Assembly (NCBI GenBank): GCA_964036665.1
Contig: OZ038527.1
Coordinates: 6,696,001 to 6,760,000, forward strand
From: Gordius sp. MW1
Lineage: Eukaryota; Nematomorpha; Gordioida; Gordea; Gordiidae
Direction: 5' to 3'
DNA length: 64,000 nucleotides
Numbering within the stretch: position 1 is the first letter of the stretch; each line of letters starts with the position of its first letter. This document shows positions 12,201-23,619 of this stretch, in pieces. The notes under the pieces were generated by a model. That model was not told the DNA's origin. It ran no database searches and worked only from the letters and a program-made list of their open reading frames with translations. The translations under genes were made by a program, and so were the position numbers.

Positions 12201-15200
12201 GCGGTTGACAGAGCGAAACAGGATTAGAAAAAGATATTAAAAGACCTAAACATAAAAATTAAAGAGCCAAATGTCTTATATAATAGTTACAACGAAAACA
12301 ATATAGCAAACATAAAAGGGTTAAAAAATTGTAAGTCAACACCTTGCAAAGTCTTAGGTGTAAAATTTTATATGCTTGGCTGAAATAAATGTTCGTTGAT
12401 GAGATTAAACAAAAAAAACTGACATTTTAATTAATTTACCTAATTTTTAACCATCATTTTTTATTAGGATGGTATAAAAAAAGTACATTCACGACTAAAA
12501 AATTATAAAAACGCGCTATAACTAAACGGATGGCATTGATGCGTGTATGAAAATCGTGTTGGATTCAACGATTTCCATTGTGATCTTTAAAAAAAACTAA
12601 CTTTTTTCTTATATAAAGTTGCTACCAATCAAAAAACTATGGTCGAGTCGAGTAAGAGAGGATATCTAAATTTTTATCACCTGTCATAAGGGTACATCGC
12701 AAATGAAAAAAGCCTAATGCTATGGTACACAATAATCTCAAAAATAAATTTGCAAAGCACTAAGCATGCACAAAAAAATATAAAAAAATAAGACCTTGAA
12801 TTAAATTAAATTCAAAAAATTTTCGCTATCCCATCAAGTCAACCGCTTCAACTTAATTAAGAGTAGCGGTCAGTTAAGCGAAATTCGATTAAAGTAAGAA
12901 TTATCAAATCAGCTATACACTTTTGTGCTGTCGCGATCAAAGGAAAGCCTTATCTAATCACATCCTTTGATTAGGTGAAGTCAATTACGAAAATCCTTTT
13001 GACAACTCCATTAATTTTAATTAAATTTGCTTCCTTTTTTCATGTATAATATAATTAACTTCAATTTATTATTGATATTCTAGGAATGGTGATTGTAACC
13101 GACAAATTTTTTTGTAGGCACCGGAATATTTATCATTAATAAAAAAACAAAAATAAATTAAAAAACTTTCAAAGTATGTTAAATTCCACCGGAAAAAAAC
13201 GTACAAATTTATTGTGTTTTTTACAAAAAATGGAGTGACCAATAACAATAAGCTTCGTTATCTATAAATTCCTACTAGTTCCGCGTTTGTTTGAACGGCA
13301 ATTATTTATATTAAAATTCAACATAAAACACAAATGATTAGATAAGCCAATGATTTTGTATAATTGTCAATATTAAAAATAACTACTTATATGTGCCAAC
13401 TAAAAAACACCTATCGAAAATAAAATCAACGTTATCAATTTACAGCCACTATCATAATAGGGTAATAAACTTCCGCATTACTTATTTATTAGTATATGTC
13501 AAAACTCCATTAAAGCAAACCTAACGTGAGCTCATAAAAAGGTGGCATTAAGTGAAATTACACTTCCCCTAGTGGAAAACTTTACGTTTTTTATAGGCTA
13601 CTAGGCTTTTTTTGCAAAAAACATCGTAAAATCATAAAGCCGCTAAATGGTATATAAAACTGTGCATTAAAATTACATTTAGGGCGACCTTTTAAATGTA
13701 CTAGTTAAACGATATTTTAGTCCCTTGGGGAAATAGTTCAAAAATCTCCCATATCATAAATATAATTAATGTTTCTTTAAATACAACAATATTTAACTCT
13801 AAGCACACAACGCATAAGGCTGTATACTAGAAGCCGATTTCGCCACCACCTGGGTAAATTATAAACCTAGATTAGGAACCTAGCATGGGCGTAGCCAGGG
13901 GGGGCGGCTGCCCCCCCCCCTAAATTACGAGAATTTTTAATGCAAAAACTTTGAAAAATTATGTTTTGCCCCCTCTAATTGAACTTTTAAACGTTTTGCC
14001 CGCCCCCCTAATCCAAAACCTGGCTACGCCCATGGAACCTAGAGCTCCTTAGAATAAATTCATATCTCCAATCCCTAGCAGATATTACAAAAAGTGCCAC
14101 TTAAAAATTAACAATATCCTCAATTAAATATTTCCAACATTATCACTTTTTTGCATATGCTACGTTTTAACCAACTCGACCACAAATCCTTTCAAAATAT
14201 TTAGGCCCGACTCATAGCCTTCAACACTCTGTTGGTCAAATTGAAAAAGGGAAACCTGGAAACCTAATTTTTAAAAACCTATATAACTTAATTTGTTTAA
14301 AAGATTAGCATTTCAAACTTTGCACGCATAATAAATTTAACTTTAATACGTAGCCTGCTATGCTTAATTCCTAATTAAATTTAGTAGAATTTTCCCAAGT
14401 TTTCAAACGCATGGGGTCTCAAGGACCCCATGTGACCAAAGGACTTTTAAAGATTTTGTATTGCAGGTTAGGAGGTAATTTTTTAAGATAAAAGTTAGTT
14501 TTTCGATATATATCTGATCATACATAATACTATTAGCTTAAAACACTAAAATTTAAATACAATAACATAATAAAAGTGTAATATGAGCAATATGTATAAT
14601 AAATTTTGCGATAACATTGCTGATAGACTTACGCAGGCGATTATTAACGGTATTGCAATTGCTTATGAAGCTAGCGGCCAATTTGCTCCTGCCCGCAGCC
14701 CAATTCCTGCCCTCCCCAAGTGAAAGATTTCTGCTGGGGGTCGGATTTACACGAGGTTGAGGCAATTTGTGATAGGATACGTAAGGGACCACGATATCCG
14801 AATGTGACATGTAAGTACCGGTCCAGTTGAAGGCTCCATCGTAGGAATTCAAGTTACAAAACCCGTTCCAACCCACAAAATCGCACGTGTGGGGCGGTGA
14901 TTCCTATAGTGTATTTGTAAAATTCTTACGAATGAATTTAAAGGTGTGCACGGATTTTAAATGCTTTTTTTAATATTTCTAAGAAGGCGATGTATAATTT
15001 AAAGTTCGTCGTCAAAGTGCACTTTTTTTGATAAACTCTTTAGTGTACGTACCCTTACAAGGTTTTTGAGCCATTCGCTCTTGATTTTAAGAGCATACGA
15101 GTCCATGGGCGTAGCCAGGTTTTGGATTAGGGGGGGGGCAAAACGTTTAAAAGTTCAATTAGAGGGGGGCAAAACATAAGATTTTTAAATTTTTCAAAGT

Positions 15201-16410
15201 TTTTGCATTGAAAATTTTTTTATTTCGTAAATTGGGGGGGGGGGGCGGCCCCTGGCTACGCCCATGTACGAGTCATAAAATATGTGGGACAAGTGTGTAA
15301 TTGTGTTTATTTATAAGAGAAGCAAGGGTTAATATGCCTCAGCTCAACTCCATTTCATAATGGCAGAAAAAACTTCCAAAAGCTACGTATTTTTATAAAT
15401 GATTTGATCCCAAAAAGTCAATATATATACTAATATTAATAAGGAGTGTAAAGCTATATAAAAAAATTCAATTAATTTCTATTTCGTGACCTATTCTTAA
15501 TAAAACCTTTGAATAGGATATAATTTTTATGGTTTTTTATATTATCTGCTTTTTTATAATGTATTTGTTAATATGCTCATAATATACAAATAATTAAATA
15601 GCGATCAAGTCAATTAATTAGACAATTAAAAACTTAAGATAAATTAATTTACACTTTTAGTTTACCCTAGTAACAATTAATTAAATGACTTTATTTAATT
15701 ATTGTATTTGTATAAGTTTATAAAAAATATTTTAATATTTTTTTTAAAAATATTAGTAAAAATGGAATCAAATTAAATTTTTAAAATGTATATTAATATA
15801 ACATTAATTCTACCACTAAAAAGAATATCCATATTTGATTATAAGGGTGAGATTCAGGTAAGGCATCAAAATATGGTAAATTTCTATAGTGAATCAAAAG
15901 AGCATTGGCTTGATTAAGATAATTTTTTTCTGTTACAACTTTACAGGCTTTATATTTACACCCAGAAAATATTTTATTAAGGTCTTTATAATACCATGTT
16001 GGAGAATTGAAAAAATGTGTCCACAAAAGTATAATTTTATTATATTTTGTATCATTGGGATATAATTTATTGACTATTGATTGTTGAGGTAAAGGCTTCC
16101 CTGAACTTATCCAATTCCAAAAAAAGTTCAGCTTTTGAGGCAAGTTATAATGTTCATTTGATACAATGCCTTTGAGGTGTTTATATTTTATAATTCTGAT
16201 TAAAGAGGATCTTGATGATTGAAAACTCGTTAATGATAAATCTTGTAGGATATAAAATAAAAATAGGCATCCAAATAGTAGGAATATAACTAGAGGTGTT
16301 TTTTGCTTTAATTTTCCCCATATCTTAATATAGCTTTTATTGGTCCAATTAACAAATATTGCTAAAGAATCTTTAATGCGACTTTTTTGGGGTAACATCA
16401 TAAGATCCAA
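9215..16410 (-). CDS. Alpha-1,3-fucosyltransferase (GT10), four exons
   Basis: Transfers fucose from GDP-fucose to N-acetylglucosamine or a related acceptor; a Golgi type II membrane protein. Exons on the minus strand are 16410-15814, 14903-14633, 10700-10368 and 9489-9215. All junctions have GT/AG and matching phases, giving 1476 nt (491 aa and stop). Residues about 39-57 form the single membrane anchor (PLVIFLLFGCLFLFYIL) after a short basic tail. The stem and N-terminal domain contain IILLWTHFF; ESPPHT begins exon 2. Exon 3 has the family's donor-binding motif FAFENSNC with VTEK and VPVVYGA. The last exon ends with a CQIC pair before the stop. The first ATG at 16410 is chosen; ATGs a few codons later are possible. 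Which paralogue (FucTA to FucTD type) is not determined. Introns hold several small transposons. Confidence 0.92.
9704..9837. mobile_element. CATGGGCG-family MITE, copy 1
   Basis: Ends catgggcgtagccag and ggctacgcctatg in inverted orientation, with G-run/C-run segments inside. No clear target duplication. It lies in intron 3 of the fucosyltransferase. Confidence 0.8.
10159..10334. mobile_element. AGTGTTGT-family MITE in the fucosyltransferase intron
   Basis: Imperfect palindrome starting gagtgttgttaaaacagctg and ending caacactt, with gttttgtttggtcgac and its complement inside. It belongs with 10734-10877, 52389-52509 and 53922-54095. No good duplication is seen at this copy. Confidence 0.7.
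10734..10877. mobile_element. AGTGTTGT-family MITE with 8-bp duplication
   Basis: 144-bp palindrome, cagtgttg to caacacta, flanked by atataaag and atacaaag (7 of 8 identical), as expected for a hAT-type insertion. It sits about 35 bp upstream, on the minus strand, of the fucosyltransferase exon 10700-10368. Confidence 0.8.
10878..13883. other. Large intron of the fucosyltransferase, no gene seen
   Basis: AT-rich intronic DNA. Frames up to 80 codons occur on the minus strand (10953-11192, 11312-11554) but have no family features and no codon bias. Nothing else recognised. Confidence 0.5.
13884..14034. mobile_element. CATGGGCG-family MITE, copy 2, perfect 8-bp duplication
   Basis: catgggcgtagccag to ctggctacgcccatg, flanked on both sides by gaacctag (13876-13883 and 14035-14042). 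The interior has C- and G-runs next to caaaa/ttttg. The perfect duplication indicates a fairly recent insertion by a hAT-type transposase. Confidence 0.93.
15104..15266. mobile_element. CATGGGCG-family MITE, copy 3, perfect 8-bp duplication
   Basis: Same ends as the other copies, flanked by tacgagtc at 15096-15103 and 15267-15274. Interior ggggggggcaaaacg and aggggggcaaaacataag repeat a G-run plus caaaac pattern. It lies in intron 1 of the fucosyltransferase. Confidence 0.93.
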
Positions 16411-16682
16411 AATACATGTTTATAACTATCTACATTAATTATTTGACTCATTGCCGCCACTTAATTAACTCAGGTGTTATCGAAAAACATCTTTTTGGTA
16501 CATTTTATAACGTAAAATTTATCATATGCGAATTTTATACAAACAATCTCTTTTATTTTGAACATTAAGTAAACAAAAATATAATTTTAGTAAGATAATT
16601 AAATATTCTTATATGATAATTTAAATAATCTATAAAAATGATTTTGCCGAATTATTTCAATTTAGTGGTCGAAGCGCTTAGC

Positions 16683-17124
16683 TGGATATGGTTTAAAGGT
16701 CAACGATCGAAAAAAAGTATAAATGGAAATAAACGGTACAAGCACCCCATCGCTGGATAATCCTCTAAATTACCCAAAAGTAGACGGGCTTACATGCCTC
16801 GGCTCGATGCTACATCAAGAAGGAAGTTGCGCAACAGAAGTCAATGCCCGGATCCAAAAAGGATGGCTCTAATGGCGAAGTATATCCGGTGTAATGTGCG
16901 ACAAAAAAATGCCAATATGGTCGAAGAGCAAAGACTACAAATCCATCGTAACCGGTGTTACTCCATGGAAGTGAAACATGGGCATTAAACACCACGGAAG
17001 GAGAACTATTACAAGCCACGGAGATGAGAATGATACGGCGGAGCTTGGGGTATACTAAGCTCGACCATATGACGAATGACTTTCTTATGACAAAAATGGG
17101 TATTCAACCTATGGCGGACATTAG
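16683..17124 (+). pseudogene. LINE (RTE-like) reverse-transcriptase C-terminal remnant
   Basis: Conceptual translation gives the familiar tail of RTE-like LINE proteins: YLGSMLHQEGS, VNARIQKGW, SGVMCDKKMP, then a frameshift to GSETWALNTTEGELLQATEM and MRMIRRSLG. At least two frame changes make it a pseudogene. It is cut at 17124/17125 where tagtgttgtaaaa begins, so another element probably inserted there. Confidence 0.8.
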
Positions 17125-17580
17125 TGTTGTAAAAAACCAAGGGTTTCTATTGGTTGCCTGCAAGCGTTGGCGTTTATTTTCACCCAACCTTTTCAGTGTT
17201 AGGTGAATTTTCTTGGGAGGGCTTTGGCGTTTGGCGTTTTCGTCAAAAACACCCAAAGCGTTTTGGGTGTTTTTTTTGGGGGCACCTTTGGCGTTTAGGT
17301 TTGGGTGTATTAAACAGCTAAAGGGTTTGGGTGGATAATATTATTATCCCTTTTGGTTTGGTTTTGGTCGTTTTGGGTTGGGCATGCAAATATATCAATT
17401 TGTTTATATTATTCATTATATTTGTGTATTTAGATTTAGGTAATGAACTTTTAATTTAAGAAAATAAAAATAAATCTATCATGACGTCACAATCTAGTAA
17501 ATTATAGTTAATTATTATGCATTATAGAAGTAGGTAGTGAATCAATATGTTTTAATTATGAAAAAAAATTTGGTGAAGAT
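17125..17580. other. Start of an inserted element (TAGTGTTG end) and repeat-like DNA
   Basis: Begins tagtgttgtaaaaaacc, matching the ends of the hAT-like families in this window, directly at the break in the LINE remnant. Then come repeats of ttggcgttt and gttttgggtg to about 17390, a palindromic centre ggataatattattatcc and AT-rich DNA up to the minisatellite. The matching right end was not found. Confidence 0.45.
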
Positions 17581-18610
17581 TTGCCCCCCCCCTTTATTTT
17601 TTACCCTCTTTCTCACCTGGGGAAGAACGGCGGGCAGGTGGGGTGTTTGCCCCCCCCCCTATTTTTTACCCTCTTTCTCACCCGGGGGGGGGGGCGGCAG
17701 GGGGGTGTTTTGCCCCCCCCCTAATTTTTTACTCTCTTTCTGATGGGGGGGGGGCAGGGGGGTGTTTTGCCTCCCTCCCTAATTTTTTACCCTCTTTCTC
17801 ACCCGGGGAGGGGGGGGGGGGTGTTTGCCCCCCCCCTAATTTTTTACTCTCTTTCTGATGGGGAAGGGGGGGGGCAGGGGGGTGTTTCGCCCCCCCCCCC
17901 TAATTTTTTACCCTCTTTTTCACCCGGGGAGGGGGGGGGGGGGTGTTTTGCCCCCCCCCCTTATTTTTTACTCTCTTTCTGATGGGGGGGGGGGGGCAGG
18001 GGAGTGTTTTTTTACCCTCTTTCTCACCCGGGGGGGGGGGGGGGCAGGGGGGTGTTTTGCCCCCCCCCCTTATTTTTTACTCTCTTTCTCACCCGGGGAG
18101 GGGGGGGGGTGTTTTGCCTCCCCCCTTTTTTACTCTCTTTCTGACGGGGGGGGGCAGGGGGGGTGTTTTGCCCCCCCCCCTCCTTTTACTCTCTTTCTGA
18201 TGGGGGAAGGAAGGGGGGGTGTTTTGCCCCTTCCCCCCCCCCAATTTTTTACCCTTTTTCTGATGCGGGGGAGAGAGGGGGCAGGGGGGTGTTATGCCCC
18301 CCCCCCTAATTTTTTACCCTCTTTTTCACCCGGGGAGGGGGGGGGCTGTTTTGCCCCCCCCCCCCTTATTTTTTACTCTCTTTCTGATGGGGGGGGGCAG
18401 GGGGGTGTTTGCCCCCCTCTTATTTTTTACCCTCTTTCTCACCCGGGGGGGGGGGGCAGGGGGGTGTTTTGCCCCCCCCCTTATTTTTTACCTTCTTTCT
18501 CACCCGGGGAGGAGGGGGGGGGGGGTGTTTTGCCCACCCCCCTTTTATTTTTTACCCTCTTTCTCACCGGAGGGGGGGGGGGGTAGGTAATTTGACCCCG
18601 CCCCCTTTTT
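17581..18610 (+). repeat. C/G-rich minisatellite array A1 (left of the hAT gene)
   Basis: About 17 units of 50-60 bp. Each has a C-run, then ttattttttaccctctttct, then cacccggggg or gatggggg, a long G-run, and tgttttgc. Unit lengths vary through the homopolymer runs. The array is the reverse complement of array A2 at 23620-24740, and the hAT transposase gene lies between the two. Proline/glycine-rich frames across it come from the repeat. Confidence 0.95.
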
Positions 18611-19163
18611 TATCATTTTAAATGACAATAAATAGAAAACGATTATAAAGTGAGATTTATCTGGCCATTCAAGAGCAAATTTTGAATTCTATCCTTCAAT
18701 TAAAAATTAATATTTTAAAATTCTTTATTCTAAATTAATGACAGCTAACAGATCCCCCTCTAAATATTCCCGGCATTTTTATTAAAATAATCAATAGCAA
18801 TTTTAATCACAAAATTTAATTTCAAAAATATATTTTGAATTCCTCGCCTCTTGTAAAAGATAAAGACTTATTAATTTTATATAATGTCCCTTTTATTTTA
18901 TATACTATATTTTCAATATCAGAGAACAACATCTCGCGCGACTCAGACATATCACCACCCCCATGTAGCATGTACATGTACTAATCCACCCTCTCTCTCT
19001 CGTTGCAATGCATGCGCAATACCAGATTTAAACCTATCAGATTTAACTTAAGTACTATATAAATATATAAAAGGAATCATGGCACACCAAGGCATCGTGG
19101 GGCGTGGGCTGGCTAGGCTCTTTATTATATCATTTTACATTCATTTCTTTTTTAACGTATAAC
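18611..19163. other. Non-coding DNA upstream of the hAT transposase
   Basis: AT-rich, with a ctctctctct stretch near 18990 and tatataaatatataaaag near 19060 that could serve as a core promoter about 100 bp before the ATG. No element end identified. Confidence 0.4.
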
Positions 19164-22100
19164 ATGTCTAATTGTTACGATTTCGACTCTAACTCTAACT
19201 GTAGCTCTACTATGGATATGGATGAAAATGAAAGCGATGCTTTTTCTTATGACCAAAATTATGAGGTATACAATTTTTCACGAAATTTATAATTTATTTA
19301 TAAAGAGGATAATAGATGAACCTAGAAATTCAACTCCCATACCCACAATCAATAATTCACCTTCAATTATTTTAACTCCATCTGAATCTTCTTCGAAATT
19401 TTTGTGGACCCCAACCAAGAGTCGCCGTAGATGTAATATATGTGATAAGTTTTATAGCGGAAAAACATCAACAAGTATATTTTTAATTTTGAATAATTTG
19501 ATCTCACTTAGGGATGGATATTTTCCCGGGAAATTTGCTTAAAGGAAAATTCCCGGGAAAATACGGGAAATAAAGGGGGAAAACGGGAATTAACGGGAAA
19601 AATGGGAAAAGCAAGAAATTAAAGAGAAAAAACGAGCTATATAGATAAATTAGTATAAAAATATGTTAAGGAGTATGATAGACTAATTAAATTTATTTGT
19701 CGAACAATATAAAGAAGCAAATACAAGCATTTTATAATTAAATATAAATCAAAGTCATAAATTTTCAATATCAGAATCTTCGTTGAGTGAAAGACATTGA
19801 CTCATCAGAAGATGATACCAAATCATTGTAATCTTGTCAAATAGTTTATTCAACAAAGGACCTCCTATTGCTTTTCTGGAAGGGGGTTTGTAAGAAGGTT
19901 TTATAAATTTGAAAACATATATTTAACATTACTTGATTTGAAGTTAGTGAAAAATGTTTCACAGTTAAATGGCAATATAAAATATAATAAATTTTGCTAA
20001 AAATTTAATTAAATATACAGCATATGTTAATTTAATTTATATGGAAAGAATTTCAGATTCAGAGTAAGGCAATATAAAATTTAATAGATTTTGCTAAAAA
20101 TTTAATTAAATATACATCATATGTTAATTTATTTATATGGAAAGAATTTTAGATTCAGAATATAATGGCAACATAATATTTAATAGATTTTGCTAAATAT
20201 GTAATAAAATCTACAAGATTTGTACATTTAAATTATATGGAAAGAATTTGATATCAAATAACTAAATATTAATGTAACTTGAAGACTAATATAATTTTCA
20301 CAAGTGAAAAATGAGAAAATATTTTAAAATATTAGATAACACGATGTAAATATAAAATTGAACTAAATCAAAATAAGATATGAATCATAATTGATCATAG
20401 TATTTAACGAAAAAAAATATTTTTTAGGGGATTTTTTCCCGGGAAAAAACGGGAATTTTCCCGGGCAAAATTCCCATTGTGCCATCCCTAATTCTCACTA
20501 TAATTTTTTGAATTAGGTAATCTAAAATATCATTATTCAACATGCCATCCAAATGTGAATGACACATCAAAAAAGCAAATGTTGAAAGGAAATATGTCAG
20601 CGGATGACAATAAAGAAATAAATAAGTTGATTACAGACTTGATTATAGAAGAAGGCATATCATTTCGCCTTATAGAAAATAAAAAGTTCAAAGCTCTTTT
20701 TAAGCGAATTAACAATTCCATCCAAATAATTTCTAGACCCTCATTAATGAAGCATATCAAAAATTTGTATGACATAAAACTCCCTATGATACAAAATATT
20801 TTAAATGAAAATTACCATATTGCTTTAACGCTGGACTTATGGTCAAGCGTTCAATCTATACCATATATTGGCATAACTGCCCATGTTATAAATGAAGAAT
20901 TTGAACTGAAAAGTTATACCCTAGAGATTTCAAATATCCCCTACCCACATACGGGGAATAATATAGGGAAAAAAATATTAAGTATACTAAACAAATTTAA
21001 TATATCCACTAAAGTAGTGGCTATTACTACTGATAATGCCACCAATATGATATCATCAATGAACATTATTAATAAAACCAAAATCGAAGAAATATATCAT
21101 ATTCGATGTTTCGGGCATCTAATAAATTTATTCGTAAAATCCGGAGTTAAGGAATTTGAGGAGGATATTAATAAGGTTTCCAAATGGGTGAGGAAACTGC
21201 ATACTTCCCCAAAATTAATGCAAAAGTTTACAGATTTGGCAGATGTTAAAATTCCGTTGGATATTGTCACTAGATGGAATAGCACATTTAAGATGCTAAG
21301 TGTGTTTAACAAGGTAAATTAATAATTAATTTTATCTAAATTTTTAGAATATTAATATAATTAATTCACTTGGAATTAAAGATGGGGGTATATCGGATAG
21401 CCCATTATGTACAGAGGAGGATATCAAATTTCTAAAAGAAGTTGAGTCCTTTCTTTCCATATTCGACGTCATGACAAATTCTATTTCAACACAAACACAT
21501 CCTTCAATAGGATTGTGCGTATTTTACCTAAACAAAATACGCAAATATCTAAATGGTTTGACCCAGACAAACCCTAAAATTCAAAGAGCAGCCGAGTCCA
21601 TGCTTGAAAAACTTGGGCAATATGAAATTTTATTTGGATCTTTTAATTTTTACGTTGGGGTTCTACTTGACCCGCGACTAAAAAAGGAGAAGATGCCAAG
21701 GGATTGTCTAACCGAGTCCAATGATAGGGAACTTGATTTGTTGTTAGCTGTAACAACTCCAGATATTGAGATCTCACAAGAACTCTTATCTTCAACAGCA
21801 ATCGCCTTCCAATTACTTGAAGAGTAAATTATTTTGATTCTAATTTTATTTTGAAAAGGGATTGCCAAACTAGAGACGAAGAGTTGAAAAGATATTTGGA
21901 TCAACCTCTATTGGATGGTAAATTTATATTGTAAAATTATAATATTTTTTAGCGGAGAATGACATCCTACAGTGGTGGGCAATTAACAAAAGAAGATACC
22001 CTAGATTATCTAAAATTGCAAGAAAATATCTAGTCCAGCAGGGGACATCGGTACCGGCGGAAAGACTCTTTTCTGCTGCATCCAATTTAGTAACAAAAAA

Positions 22101-22167
22101 AAGAAATCAGATATCGTCTTCTTGTGTAAATTACATTTTATGTTTAAGAAATTGGGCTAATATGTGA
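19164..22167 (+). CDS. hAT transposase with BED zinc finger, apparently intact, six exons
   Basis: Cut-and-paste DNA transposase of the hAT superfamily. Exons 19164-19265, 19306-19474, 20517-21313, 21348-21823, 21859-21917 and 21953-22167 have GT/AG introns and consistent phases, totalling 1818 nt (605 aa). The BED finger (CNIC, then HYSTCH) is completed only after splicing intron 2. Catalytic RNase H-like Asp residues are seen in LTLDLWSS and TTDNATNM, and a CxxH pair in RCFGHLINL. The C-terminal dimerisation block has DILQWWAINKRRYPRL and VPAERLFSAASN, whose Glu is the likely third catalytic residue. No stop or frameshift is needed anywhere. Intron 2 carries a 982-bp MITE. Inverted minisatellite arrays lie on both sides. 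Family identity is secure; activity is inference. Confidence 0.92.
19509..20490. mobile_element. hAT-like MITE inside intron 2 of the transposase gene
   Basis: 982 bp. Ends tagggatggatattttcccg and its partner ttgtgccatcccta, with cccggg/aaacgggaa phrases in both terminal regions. The flanks are atctcact (left) and attctcact (right), an imperfect 8-bp duplication sharing tctcact. It encodes nothing. Internal direct repeats of about 95 bp lie at 19965-20245. Because it lies between donor 19475 and acceptor 20516 it need not disrupt the protein. Confidence 0.88.
19965..20245 (+). repeat. Three imperfect 95-bp direct repeats in the MITE
   Basis: Each contains tagattttgctaaaaattta or close variants, a catatgttaattt phrase and atatggaaagaattt. 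Confidence 0.8.
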
Positions 22168-23619
22168 TCGTTTACATTATTATTAAATAAATTATTAATT
22201 GAATCCATTTGTATTATCAAGGTATGTAGAAGTTGCGAATCTAATTATTATAAATAAAATCAATGAAAATTAAACTTTTTTTTATTATGTAAACTACTAA
22301 TTAAGTCAAAAGCAATTAAAAAATTAGGTTTCTTATTAAATAATAAGTAATAATTTAAATTAAGATGCTTAACTCATTTTTGTTACTCAGAAAAGTCCTA
22401 TATTTTTTATGATCCTTATCAGCATTGTAAACGCGAGATCTAAGTCAACAGGACGTAGAGTGTGGGTGTCTTGTGAAAGCTTAGTAATTAATAGCATGAT
22501 AGGCTTTTTGGAAATACCTGAAGTTTTTCCATTAAATGCCAAGATAACTTAAATAGTAAAACTTGCTTACCCATGATGGCAAATTTTTTTAAATTGGTAA
22601 AACTTCATATAAATATTATATTTAAAAATACAATTTTCTATAAAGGTAACTAATTTTGTTAGGCATATCAATCAACTCTTCTCATCTTAATCTCCTGTTA
22701 ACTCACTCACAGGTTTATGACTACTCTAGTATACGTAATCATAGAATCATCAAGGACTTGATAAAATGTTATAACTGTTATGTTCATATACCATCTTCAG
22801 ACGAAGAACTATAAAAACTGCACTTTTTAATATTAGACTTATTAAAAAATCAAAAAATGCAGGAAAAATCACAGAAATAAGCACTTTGAAATACCACGAG
22901 GAAAATTAATTATGTTAAAATCAGAGTTTAAAATTTGAATATTTTAATAAAAAGATATGTATACAAAAAATTGATTTACAAATGGGTTTACAATAATGGG
23001 TTTTAATAATATATTTAAAAAAAATGTTGAAAATGTTTTTTATTTTATTTTATGGAAGGTGGGGTCGTGGAAGACCCTGGGCATCTAAAACACTCTCTAT
23101 CTTAAAAACTAATGGATAAAAACTAGCCAAATTTTGCAGAGATATTCTAGGGTAAATTTTGTTAAGCTACTGAAAAAATGAAATTGCAATATTTACTAAT
23201 TTATTTTGTACAGCATTTTTAAACGGCTTGGAGTTTTATAACCCCACCCGACCTATGAAGTGTTAAATGAAGTTAAATTAAAAAAATTTATTTTAATTGA
23301 TATGGTATATCTATATTAAGACAATTTTTGACCACAAATCTTCAAAAATATGTTTTCGAATATTAGAAAATCTTTGTCATATAATAAGTCAATTTTAAAA
23401 AATATTAAACAGAAAATGTTGATAATGACATTTGTCACCACTGTGACCGCAAATCTTCCCAAAAATATTTTTTCTCATAGTAGAACATCTTTTAGTCATA
23501 TAATAAGTCTATTTTCAAAAAAAATATTAATTTCAATAGAAAATGTTGATTATGACATTTGTCACCACATTGACCGCAGAAATTCACAAAAATATTTTGA
23601 AGGGTTAAAAAAGGCTTTC
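22168..23619. other. Non-coding DNA downstream of the hAT gene, with a tandem repeat
   Basis: No gene recognised. Positions 23328-23600 hold about two and a third copies of a roughly 120-bp unit containing cataataagtc, gaaaatgttgat and gacatttgtcaccac. Confidence 0.6.

Noticed and set aside
16810-17019. Frames on both strands in the LINE remnant
   Set aside because: Shadows of a broken LINE reverse transcriptase; none is a gene.
17537-18621. Overlapping proline/glycine-rich open frames with FYPLSHPG-type repeats (also at 23605-24674, 31470-32340 and 32791-34794)
   Set aside because: The frames exist because the minisatellite unit lacks stops; all three frames read similarly, there is no start context or splice structure, and unit length changes with homopolymer runs.
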